Shown: in pieces, positions 42,561-53,800 of the stretch
How the letters are laid out: each line of letters starts with the position of its first letter
Numbering within the stretch: position 1 is the first letter of the stretch
NCBI RefSeq assembly: GCF_002078875.1
Contig: NC_034411.1
Location: 30,274,260 to 30,338,259 of the forward strand
Direction: 5' to 3'
Source: Numida meleagris
Taxonomy: Eukaryota; Chordata; Aves; Galliformes; Numididae
DNA length: 64,000 nucleotides
The notes under the pieces: model-generated
What the model was told of the DNA's origin: nothing
Databases searched by the model: none
Seen by the model: the letters and a program-made list of their open reading frames with translations, nothing else
Made by a program: the position numbers and the translations under genes

Positions 42561-45500
42561 GCTGGCTCCCCATGTTTTCTGCATTAGCAAACGGAACATT
42601 CAGTGCAGGCAGCCGTCAGTTCGGGTTAGAAATTCAAATTGGAAATTAGACGCCGCCAAGCTCTCCTGCAGATTCCCCACTAGCTCTCAGCATGACACTC
42701 TGTAGCACGCATCTCCCCTCAGAACCACGGCCAAACGCCACGCTCCCATTTTAAACCAGACCTGCAAAATGTCCGCGTGTGAGCAGAAGTCCTCAAAGCC
42801 GGAGAAAAAGGGAGGGGTGACACAGGTGCCTCTCGCAGGAGGTGCCCTCTCCCCTGCCCCACTCGGCAGCAGCTCCCACTGCCCAGCGGCGCACGTCGGC
42901 CATCTGTTGCAGCTTCGTGTTTCTGAACGACACGCCAAGCAGGCTGCCGGATAACAGGGCTGCCGCGCACCGGGAGATCCGTATCACACCAAATTAAATT
43001 TAAAAGCTCCCATCTGCAATTAAGCTCCTGCGGCGACTCGCAGGCAATGACGGATCCCTGCCTGGGGCTGCCTTTCCCGGCCTGCCTTCCCCAGCAGCCC
43101 CGCTCGGGAAGGTGTTGCTTGGGGCGAGCTGCAGGCACAGCCCTGCTCTCCTCTCCCTGCCCTCCCCCAGCACAGATAAGGGAAAAACATGAGCCAGCGT
43201 CACCTCAAAATGCATAGAAGGGGAAAAAAAGCAGAAGCTGCAGTGGCACTGCTTTGGGACGCCCAGCGTCATCTCTCCAGCTCTGAGATCTGCTGCACTG
43301 CTGGCTACGGGGCCACGTGGGCTCTGTGGGATTTGGGGGGGGACCTTCATACCACGCTGGCCCGGGCCCCGTGACACCAGCCGAGAGGTCATGCTTGCAG
43401 CCCAGCAGCAAAAGCAAACATCTGAGCATCAATCAGGTGTTAGTGTTATTTATAGACTCCTATCTGAGCTAAAAACTATGGGAATCGATGCCCTGCAGAC
43501 AAGGGCTTCCAGGAGCTGGTGGTGATAAAGTTCTCGGATGCTGTCTGGAGAAGCATCGCCACATCTCCTCTTAGCCAGATTTTCCATTACATCTCTGCGG
43601 GAGGAGCAGTGGGTGCAGCTGCCTCACCCCAGGCTGCCAGCAGCAGCGTGCACAGCGCTTACCATCGCCAACATGATGCATCACGCGTTGCTTAATTCAC
43701 TGCTCTGCCCCTCGCCACATTGCCGGGCCACGGCTCAGGGCTGCGGGTGCGCATCCGCTAACAGCCAGCCTTGGGCTCGGGGATGTCAGAAGGACACGGG
43801 GCCGTCCCCCGACTTCTCACATCAGAGGGGTGCTGCAGCGGCGATGTGTGGTGGTGCCCCGGTGCGTGGCCTTGGGGCAGACCCGGGGAGATGCCTCCTT
43901 CCCTGAAGGGCTGTGCCGAGCAAACCCACACGGACCAGCGCACGCCCCAGCTGCGAGGCCGTGCTGCCTTGCTCCATCCCGGCCGGGTGCGGCGCCTGTG
44001 CCGAGTACCTCTCCCGAACAACTCCGGCGTTGCCAAGCTCGCACAATAACTCAGCTCCCAGGAGAGCCCAGCAGCTGCGGAAAGCGCTCCTGCCCCAAGC
44101 CAGGCGCAGCTGGTGCTTCGCCCAGCAGCCAGTACCAGCACCGCAGCTACACCGCACCACCGCGGCACACGGAGCACAAAGCGGCGCCGAGCGGGGCCAG
44201 GCTCACAGCTCTCCCCTCCCCATGAAGCAGCGTGCTGCCAAAGCGCTGCTGCTGGCAGATCGCTGTGCTGCTGCAGCAGAGGGAAGGCAGGCAGCGGAGC
44301 CTCCCCCCTACAGAACATGGAATTCCACCGGTGCTGCTCGTCTGGGGGAGTGCTCCTTCCCAAACCTCAGCTGTGTACCACAGGCAGACCAACGCCGTCA
44401 CCTGGAGCCCAGCTTGCACGCTGTGCCCACAACTGGTTTTCAACAGGAGAATAAATAGGAGAAGTGCTCCCCTTTGAGACATGCCTGCTGCCAAGCATTG
44501 CACAAAGCTGCTTTTTTTTTTTCTATGTAGCAACTCCCTGCTTCCACTGAAGCGACCAAATCCAAGCAGGGAGGCAAACAAACAGCTGCTTTTGAAGACA
44601 AGAGCGAAACATGAGGTTTGTTCCAGGCTGTGGTAATGCATCACATGAGCTGGAGAAGTATTCTCTGCGCCTCTTGGGCAAAATGTGAGTTTTAGAACCC
44701 GAGGAGCTGGTTCCTATTTGTATGCAGTCCACGTCCCGAGGAGCCTTTCCACTTGGCGCCCACGCCGAGCATTCCCCCAGAGCTCTGCAGGCGCTCTGCA
44801 GCCATACGTTCCTTAAGCCACCCCCTCCTCCTGCAGGACGCGATCTCCTTTCCCCTTCGTTTGCCACAGACAAGAAATTGAGGTAGCGCGAGGACACAGA
44901 CCGCGGGTGGGCACGGAGCTGCATGCCATCCTGTGCCCATCCCACATCCACGCTTTCCATCCCAAATCCAGTGCCCACCACGGGGCTGTGCCACGGCCTC
45001 CCAGCAGGAAGGATTACAGGCTGCTTTGGCTTTGGGGTGTTTTGGCTCTGCATCGCCCAGATGATGCCTGGCACAGCAGCTGTGGGCACGGAGCTGCTGG
45101 GGCACTCCTCTTGCAAAGGGCCTTTTGCAGTAGCGAGAGCAGCCCCAGCCACCTGTGTTGCCCGCAGCCTGCTAGCAGGAAGCAGGGCCATAAAGCGCAG
45201 CAGGCATATCGGGGGCACCTCCGGGCCCCCCGGGCACACATGGCTGGTTTGCTCTGCCCGCTGCTCAGCAGGGATGGGAGGAGCCAGCTCCCATCCTGGG
45301 CCAAATCCTCTGGCAGCTCTCCATGAGCGCGCAGTCACCCGTGAGGCAGTACCCACAGAGCAGAGAGGCAGCGGGATTAGCAGGCAGAGCAGGAGCAGGG
45401 TGGAAGCAGATTAGTGGCCATATCCGGTTCTGCACACGTGTGACAGGGCAGTGGAGCAGAGCCAAGTCAGGAGAAGGAGCGTTTTAATCGGTCACGTGGA

Positions 45501-46348
45501 GGAACACCCTACAGGCTACTGGAAATAAGTTATAATGCGGTCCTGCATGCTCTGGAGATCCCCAGCTCACTGCTGAACTCAGCGCAGGTTTCCTTCACCA
45601 GTCCCTTAGGGACAGGGCTCTCCTGTCACTGCCCGGGGACACCTGCCCTGCATTTCAGGCAGTGATGCTCACCTGTGTGCCACAGTCCCATCCCACACTG
45701 TGGACCTTGGCTATGCCTTCACCACTGGCAGGGGGCTGCCCTGTCCCACTGCATTCTCCCACTGCTGGGCCTGCGGGACATGCAGGCAGTGCTGCTGAAA
45801 TGGGGCCGTGGGGGCCTTTCCACCTCAGCAAGCACAAACAAATGTCTTTGTCCACTGGCTCAGCAAGGGGCCCGGGCATGTGTGGGGCTCCAGCCTCATC
45901 CATCAGCCTGAGGGGAGGCCCCAAGGCAGGGCAGCACTGCAGGGACAAGGGGCTGGTGCTCCCCTTCGCTGAGGGCTGGGAGCACAAACCCCTCTGCCAA
46001 AGCCACTGCCAAGGGTCCCGCTTGCTGCTGACTCCTGGTTGTGGCCCTACCCACAGCAGTTCCTCCTTCCCCATTCCCTTTCCGCACCCCTGCTCCCCTC
46101 TACAGCTCTGCTGCCCCATTGCTCCCTCTGACAAGCATTTACTGCTTAATGGCAGCTATTAAGCAGAGCCACAGGTCAGCTGGTTACTGAATGACAGACA
46201 GCCCGGTAGCCAACACACTCCAGGTGCAGCATTGTCCTCCATTCCACTGCAGGCATCTTCCACCTGCAAGGGGCTGGGCTGAGACCTTGGGAAATCTGGG
46301 ACAACACACAGTGCAGGCTCCTGGTTACACAAGTTAACCCCTGTGAGA
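42561..46348. other. Noncoding stretch, no gene recognised
   Basis: Mixed-composition DNA without a plausible coding exon. Two AT-rich patches (about 42985-43030 and 43430-43490) stand out in otherwise GC-rich sequence. They carry homeodomain-like AATTAAATT and CAATTAAG motifs and GATA-type sites (nearby AGATAAGG). They could be regulatory, but this is only suggestive. Confidence 0.45.
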
Positions 46349-46872
46349 TCATAGAATCATAGAATTAGCTAGGTTGGAAAAAGACCTACAAGATCATCCA
46401 GTCCAACCATCCACCTACCACCAATAACCCCAGTAAACCATGTCTCTCAACGCTATATCTAAACGTTTCTTGAACATCTCCAGGGACGGTGACTCCACCA
46501 CTTCCCTGGGCAGCCCATTCCAGCACCTGACCACTCTTTCAGAAAAGTAGTGTTTCCTAATGTCCAGCCTAAATCTCCCCTGGTGCAACTTGAGGCCATT
46601 CCCCCTCATCCTGTCACTAGTTACAAGAGAGAAGAGGCCAACCCCCAGCCCATTACAACCTCCCTTCAGATAGTTATAGAGAGCAATAAGGTCCCCCCTG
46701 AGCCTCCTCTTCTCCAGACTGAACAATCCCAGCTCCCTCAGCCGCTCCTCATAAGGCCTGTGCTCCAGACCCCTCACCAGCTTCGTCGCCCTCCTTTGAA
46801 CACGCTCCAGGGCCTCAATGTCTTTCTTGCAGTGAGGGGCCCAAAACTGGACACAGTACTCGAGGTGCTCCA
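46349..46872 (-). mobile_element. CR1 LINE, 5'-truncated, 3' end of reverse-transcriptase ORF plus tail
   Basis: Read on the minus strand, an open frame gives [20 protein letters not shown], then [50 protein letters not shown], and [20 protein letters not shown]. This is the conserved C-terminal part of CR1 ORF2. It is followed by the short 3'UTR and the tail AATTCTATGATTCTATG at 46350. The frame is intact over about 150 codons, so the copy is fairly young. It is 5'-truncated, as nearly all CR1 copies are. Confidence 0.93.
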
Positions 46873-48049
46873 AGGCATTGGGAAACCGCAGCCTCGGGGC
46901 CACCAGAGTGCCCTGTCCCGTGCAGCCACCATGATTCTTGCCCCAGGTGTCCTTGGCAGCAGCATAGCCACAAGTACCCACAGTGGGTGGCCCATTGCTG
47001 TGGTGCCCAGGGTCACATCTAGCCCTTGGTGGCAGCGCCAACATCCTGTGAAGGAGCAGAGCTGCTGGGGAAGGATCCGGCTGGTGCCCAGCCATGCTTG
47101 TAAAGTGCACCGGGGAGCTGGGAAAGGGATGACCTGCCAGGGAGAAGGGTGAGCTGCTGCCATGTGGTCCCCTCCCTGCCAAAGCCCATCTGTACCGAGT
47201 GACAACCGGGAGCCATGCCTTCCCAAGGCATAGGGACAACGGGCAGAGCCACGTGTGGCTTTCAAGTAGTGCTACCACAGCCGGATGCTGCTCACCCACC
47301 ACGGGGTTCTTAGGGACAGAACCACGAGGGTCGCAGGGATGGCACCACAGGGACCATTGGGATGGCATCACGGGGACTGTGGCATGCAGCCACCTGCAGA
47401 GAGGCAGCTCTCAGGAGCTCTCCTAGCAGTGCCAGCCCCAGACTGTGCCCAGCCTGATGGCCGCTGGCTGCCGAGGAGGAATTCAGCTGTGTAAACACCT
47501 GGCACGGCTGACTGGATCCTGTTTGGAGAAGGAAGCCTGCTCTGTCATGCTTTCCCCTCCAGGCAAATCGGTGGTGGCTGAATGCTCCCAAACATCTCCT
47601 GGGGAGTTTTCCAGCAGGGCCCTTTCCCACAGCTCTAGCACAAAGAGCACCCATTATTCCCCTCCCTGCCAGCTGAGCTCGCCTGCGTTCCCAGGCCATA
47701 ACAAGGCCCCAGGGCCAACCGGTGGAGTGCAACGATGGGACATCAAAAGCAGGGCAAAGCCACGGCCGGGCACCAAGCAAACCGAGCACCCAGGAAGGGG
47801 GGAAAGCCTACACTCCCCACCAGCTATCCCCCTGCCTCCGTGGCCCCGCGTGTGCCCCTGGACAGGGGATATGCTGGGAGACAGAAACACTCAGGAGTGC
47901 CACCGGGATTCGGTGTGCGGGTGTGGAGATGCTATGGAGCAGAGCGCGGTGTGCCACAGAGGGATGCCTCAAACGAGCAGCACCTGCTTCTCCCTGTGCG
48001 ATGCATGCCGGGTGCCAGCCTCACCCCACGGCATCCCCCGGCCCTTGCT

Positions 48050-50220
48050 TAAGCCAGGAGTCCCGCCCCTCATCCTAAGCACGGCGGGGACGGGGACACC
48101 GGGCGCCGCAGGCCCCGGGACACGGCAGCCCCAAACTCACGGAGGAGCGCGGCCCGGTGCTGCCCTCTGGTGGCCGAAGCCGGCGGTACGCCCGTCCCCG
48201 GCGCCTCGAGGCTGGGCCGGGGCTGGGAGCCGGGAGCGGTGCGGAGGGGGCTGACTCGGCGCACCCGTTCTCGGCTGCTCGGAACTTGCTGGCAGTCTCC
48301 AGGGAAACAGCCTGCCCTACCTACTGACGTCCCAAACCCAGGCGATCTTTCCGACAGAACAGAAGGCAAGAGCGGCCCCCGCAGCAGCACTGTCGGCTTC
48401 CCATGAAATCCTCCACCCGAGGAGGAGCTGAGGGCACCGCCTTCTCCTTGCCTTTTCCAGTCCCTTCAGGATCCGGCATCTCCAGAACCTCGCCTGCCTT
48501 TCGCTGGTGCGGCGACCGGGTTTGCGGAGCCGGGGAGCTACGCTGCCGCTGGGATGCGGTGCCGGGGGCGACGGGATCCCCGCAGAAAGCCACCGCTCCC
48601 CGAGCAGCCGGCGAGTTCCCCGAACGGCAGCTTCCCGCTGAGCCCTCGCGCTCCGCCCTACACGGGGTCAGGACAGTGCGAACCGAGGGCCTGTGGCCCC
48701 GGACGCCGCACACGGCCCGGGCACGGGGACAGCACGCGGTGAGGACGGAGCGGTGGGAGCAGTGCCAGGGCCGAGGGCGGGCGCTCAGAGGTCAGCTCGC
48801 TAATAAAAGGGTCACGGGACAGTGAGTGGTTGCGAGGACAAGGGGCGAGCGAGGTCCGAGCAGCGCCGGAGTGGCTCGGGGAGAGCTCCCCGGTGCTCCC
48901 CGGGAGCACACAGACGCATCGGGACTGCGCCAGCACGGCCAGGAACACGCTGGGGCACAAGCACCCGTCGGGCAGCCCGTCACCCCGCAGCACCCCGACC
49001 CCTCAGTGTCACGGCACCCCCGTCCTGGGGGCACGCAGCGCCTCGGGGCGCGGCCACGCGTGCTTACGTGGTCGTTCCGGGGCTGTAGGGAGCAGTGCTC
49101 GCTACGGTCGCCGGCTCCTAGCGCGCTGCCCTGCGCCAAGGACACGCGGTGCGGGACAGCCCACGGGCCGGCTGCGGTGTCCTTGTCAACGCGGGGCCGC
49201 AGAACCGCCCGGCTCGGGTCCGGGGCAGAGGAGCGCGGCAGAGCTCGCCGCGGGCCAGGGGCACCGTGACCTTGGCCACCCCGCAGCCACAGTGCGGCTC
49301 CCCGCAGCAGGGCTCTCGGAGCCGGCTCCCTCCCCGCTCCACGGGGGAACGCGGCAGGGCCGCCGCCCGCCCTCCCCCCCGCCCCGCCCTGCCGTTACCT
49401 CCGGGCTCGGGGATGATCCCTCCTGCTGCGGCCCCCCCCGCCGCTCCCCGGGTTCTGGCAACGACCAGCTCGGCGCGGCTCCCGGCGGCTCGGCAGGTGG
49501 AGGGTGGCTGCGTGCGGGCGCGGATTAGCGGGGGGAAGCGGCGTCTGCCATAGGAACGGCGAGCGGCATTCGTCAGCGGGGCCCAGCGCCGGGGCGGGGG
49601 AGAGGGGAGAGCACCGCGGGCGGGGGGGACGGCGCCCACCGCGCCGTGTTCTGTACACAGCGTGCCGCAGGCGCCGGCTCTGCCGTACTGGACCCGGGCC
49701 ACCGCGGGCCACTCGCTGCGGGCCGGCTGTAACGCATGGGCCGGGGTGGGGGGGGTAGGGGACCCTCCGCCGGGCCCCCCAGCGGCTCCGGAACGAGGCG
49801 GCACCTGCCGGGCTGTGCGCTCCGGCACCGCGCTGGCCCCCGCCCAGCGCATCCCTCAGCCCCGCGCCGCTCCTCTCTTCCCATTAAGGCAGTGCAGCGC
49901 GCACGAGCCGGGAGGAAAAACAGGTGCCCGAGCCAAGAGCCGGAGCCAAGCGGGGGCCGCGGCCTCGACTCGGGGCCTCCCGCCTCCTCGCAGCCCCACG
50001 AAGCCCCCCGCTCGGTGACAGCCGCCCCCCGCCGTGCCCGGCCCCGGCGACGGAGCGGGACGCTGGGGTGGGGGGAGCAGCCCCACGCCCGCTCCTTGCG
50101 GTTCCGCGCTCCCCGCCCGCGCTACGGTGCTGGGCGGCAGCCAAGCCGGCTATTTTAAGCCCTGTCCCGCGCCTGCGGAGGAGAGGCTGAGCCACGGAAC
50201 CCGCCCGGACTCCTGGTCCC
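48050..50220. promoter_or_regulatory. Large CpG island, gene unassigned
   Basis: About 2.2 kb of dense CpG sequence lies just downstream of the spectrin-like gene and upstream, on the minus strand, of SLC29A1. It includes TATA-like GCTAATAAAAGGG (about 48800, plus) and CTATTTTAAG (about 50150, plus). I cannot find a protein start with a donor that matches any downstream exon. It could be a distal SLC29A1 promoter or the start of a noncoding transcript. Confidence 0.55.
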
Positions 50221-50672
50221 CGCCTCAGAGACTTCCCCCTTTGCCTCAGCGCCGGCACACAGCTGGGTTTGCACGAGCTGCTCCTTCCTCTTCCTCATAG
50301 CCAGGAACCAGAGAGGCTGAAGCCAGCACAGCCCGGAGCCACTGCTGCAAAACACCCTGTGCACGGGAAACCGCGGGGCCCGGCCCCGGCCCCGGCACGT
50401 GGTGCCTGCGGCCATCCTGCGCTGAGCAACTACAGTTTGCTGACCAGGCAGCAGCTGCCCTGCTGAGCAGGTGTGGGAGACGGCCCGGGTGCCCGTGGGA
50501 TGAACTGAGCTGGGGGCACACCACGGACCCAAGTTCCTCGGGGAGGTGCCGAGCACCGAGCCCGGCGCTGATAGCCCCCTCCCCAGAAGCCACCGCCACC
50601 CTCCTCGGCAAGGACCCGGGGCCCCGCCACGGGCTGGATGAAGAAACTCCCAGACCGAGTGTCTATCTGTTT

Positions 50673-50678
50673 TTTAAT
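50673..50678 (-). terminator. Candidate poly(A) signal ATTAAA, spectrin-like gene
   Basis: ATTAAA on the minus strand, within TTTTTATTAAAAAAC, lies about 195 bases after the stop codon of the spectrin-like gene. Confidence 0.6.
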
Positions 50679-50869
50679 AAAAACAACCCCCCCCGCCCCA
50701 TCTGTGCTGCTTGGGGGGAGACACCTGGGGGCGAGCACCCTGTGCCAGAAAGGGGAGCTGGGGTGCGGTGCAGCCTCCTCCCGGGGAGGGGGTGAGCGGT
50801 GAGCTGGTGCTGAGAGCAGACATGGTGCAAGGATGGCACCTGAGAGGAGGAAAATGGACAGGCCTGGGT

Positions 50870-53800
50870 TCACTCCTTCTTCCCAAAGAACTTCTTGAAG
50901 ACGGATTTGTTTTTGGGGCGAGGAGGGTCAGGGGTCTTCTCCCCCAGCATGTCCTGTGGGCTCCCCGGCCGGGCCACAAAGGAGTGGCAGCGTGCCCTGG
51001 GCATGGCTGCTGATTGCTCGCTGATGTACAGCGTGACCGAGTAGCTGCTCCCAGCCTCCGGCGGCTCCTGGGGCATGGCCACTGGCATGATCTTCTGGTA
51101 GGTGGCTGCAGGAGGGAGCAGTGAGCGAGGTTGGGGATACCAGCTCCGTGCCAGAGCAGCACCATCCAGGTGGCTGCAGGGACAAGGGCGCTGGTGCCAT
51201 CTCCTGGCAGTGACAGCGAAGCCGGCACCCAGCCCAGAGCAGCCATGCTTCAGCCTGGCCCAAGGTGCAGGAGATGCCTCCTGGTGGGACAGGTGACCCG
51301 TCCCACCACCACTACCACTCAAACTGACACACGACCAATGCCAGAGGGCATGGGGACCGCTGGGCAGGGCTGCCACACACACGTGTGTGCCCTGGCATTG
51401 CCATACCTGAGGTGAAGGAGTAGGACCTCCGCTTGTTGGCCACCAGCCCGTAGTCGTCATCTGGGCAGCTGTTGTCCCACAGCCCAGGGGACATCCTGGG
51501 TGACCACTGCTGTTCCCTGGGCCCAGCTGCATGGCTGATGGCCCCACAGACATCCTCTGAAGCAGAAGAGAGACATGTTGGGGGCAGGGGGAGCAGGACA
51601 CCTGAGGCAGGGGGTTGCACACTCAGGTGGAAACGTGCTCTGTAAGAGTGGGTTGCCTTCACCCAAATTCAAGACACTGACACAGAGCTGTGATACAAGG
51701 CAAGGAAACACAGGACAACCTGGTATCATCCCCAGAGAGTACAGGAAAACCCACTGGTATCCCCAGGAAGGCAACTGGTCCTTCTTATCCTCATTCCTGG
51801 GCAAGGGACCCTGAGACTTCTGGCCCACCCCCCACTGCCTTCAAGCCTGACCCACAGCCTACAGCTTCCCCCAGGGCCATCTCCCTCACACCCCTTGGGG
51901 CCGTGGAGAGGAAGCAGGGGGCTGTATGTGCAGAGCTATATGTAGGCAACAAGTAGGGGAGACCCTATGGGCCTTGGCCACCAAGACAAGGAAGTCACCT
52001 GCTGTTGCTGTCCCATCAGCTGGGCCGTCCTGGGTGCCCAGGGGCAGTTGCTGCCGAGTGTTGGAGCGGGGCAGTACCACGATCTCCGGGCTCTTGGTGG
52101 TCATGGCCTGCTGGTGTCCCTGCAGGTGCGGGCTCCCTGGGCTGGGCACCTTGCTGAACCTGGAAAGGAGCAGAGATGTACCAGGTGGGCTTGACGGAGC
52201 TCAGACAGATCTTCTATGGAAGGGCCAAGGGGAAGAAGTAGATAGTACCCACTGACTCAGAGTGCCTAATAGCACACTACCATGGTGTGGGTCTCCAGAT
52301 GCAGTGAGAGGAGAGCAGCACCCACCACTGAGTATGGCACAGAGCTGCCCTGGGAGTTGGCTGGCCCCTGGCTACTCACCCCCCAGCAGCCCTGGGGCTC
52401 TCGACGCACTGCGTGGCTGCCTGGAAGTAATCCACTTCGGGGAAACCTGGGGCACAGCAAACAGCGTGTTGGGGGACAGAGGCACAAATCAGCAGCAGGG
52501 CTGCACTCTGGCTGTCCCCATCCCGCCAGCTCCAAGGGCTGTAGGCAGGGTGCCTGCTCCTCCTGCCCACCCAGGGGCCGCTCACCTGAGTTCTGCTGCA
52601 GCTTGGAGACCCATTCGTTCATGAGGGGCTGGGACGGGGCCCTCAGGAGGTACTCGGAGCCATCCCGCAGCCTGGGAGAGAAGAACAAGTCAGCAGCGAG
52701 ACCAGCGTGCCTTACAGACAGACGCCATCTCTGTACTCACTGCAGCCTGAAGCAGTTGGTCTTCTTCATGTACTCAGTGTCCGGCGTGCAGACGGCTCCA
52801 GAGAGGTTCAGGGGAAGGGCCACCACGGAGCTCTGCAGCACAGGGAAGGGCAGAAGCAGCGGTGAGGTGTGCGGCTCCCAGTGCTCCGAGGGGGAGGACC
52901 CCCGCACACAGCCCGCGGCACCGTACCTTGAGGCTGTCCCTGCGGTCCTGGTAGAAGCACAGCGTCTGCCTCATCAGCACAGCATGGAAGAGGCCCCAGG
53001 TGCGGCAGCTTGCCTGTGGGATGTGGGTGGGAATGGCCGTGACATGGAGCGGCAGCTCACTCCACAGCCTCGAGCCCCAGTGCCCCGCTCCTAAAGGAGC
53101 CGTACCTTTCTGCCCCCCGCCTGCAGCACGTGCTTCCTTTCCAGCGTCCCCTCCATCATCTGGAACTCCACTTTCCCGGTGGCAGCCTGCAAGCAGAGCA
53201 GAGCGGCACTTGGTGAAGCAGTGCTGGCTTAGCCCAGGGCAGACCCCCGGCCCAGCACTGACCTTGCTGCTCCCTCTCCCCTCTTCCCGCTGCCTGTGCC
53301 GATCCCACATGCCGGGGCTGTCCGAGGGGGCTGTGGATGGCAGCTCCTCCAAGCAGGGGGTGGCCCCATGCCTCTTCTCCCCAGGCGGGCTGTGCAGGAG
53401 CCGGGCAGCGCTGGGCAGGGTGAACTTGGCCACCAGCACATTGTTGGCTGCTGACAGGATGAGGGGCCCGCCGGCGGTGTCGGAGCTGGGGGGGCTGCTT
53501 GCTGTGCGGCTGGGTGCCCGCCGCTCACCTGCCCCATCCCAGATAGCCTGCAGCTCCTCCTCCTCCTCCTCAAACTGCCCGTGGGCAGGGTGGCACACCT
53601 CGGTACCCAGTGCCGGACTGGGGGGCTGCGGGGGGCCCAATGCCCACTCAAAGACAGAGAGCTGGGTGGGAGCGGCGGGGGAAGCGCAGGCAGCGCTGGC
53701 ACCTGCTCCTGCCCTGCCCGAGGTGCTGGTGGGGGATGGCCCCAGCTCCAGCCGAGCAGCTTCATGACGCCTGGCCCTGCTGCCGGGGCTGCCATCCTGG

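Noticed and set aside
41291..42705. Plus-strand open frames up to 451 codons across the CpG island
   Set aside because: They run through the N gap and owe their length to unknown bases and very high GC. No protein similarity.
48403..48825. Plus-strand 140-codon frame in the CpG island
   Set aside because: Arg/Gly/Pro-rich with no domain and no matching downstream exon.
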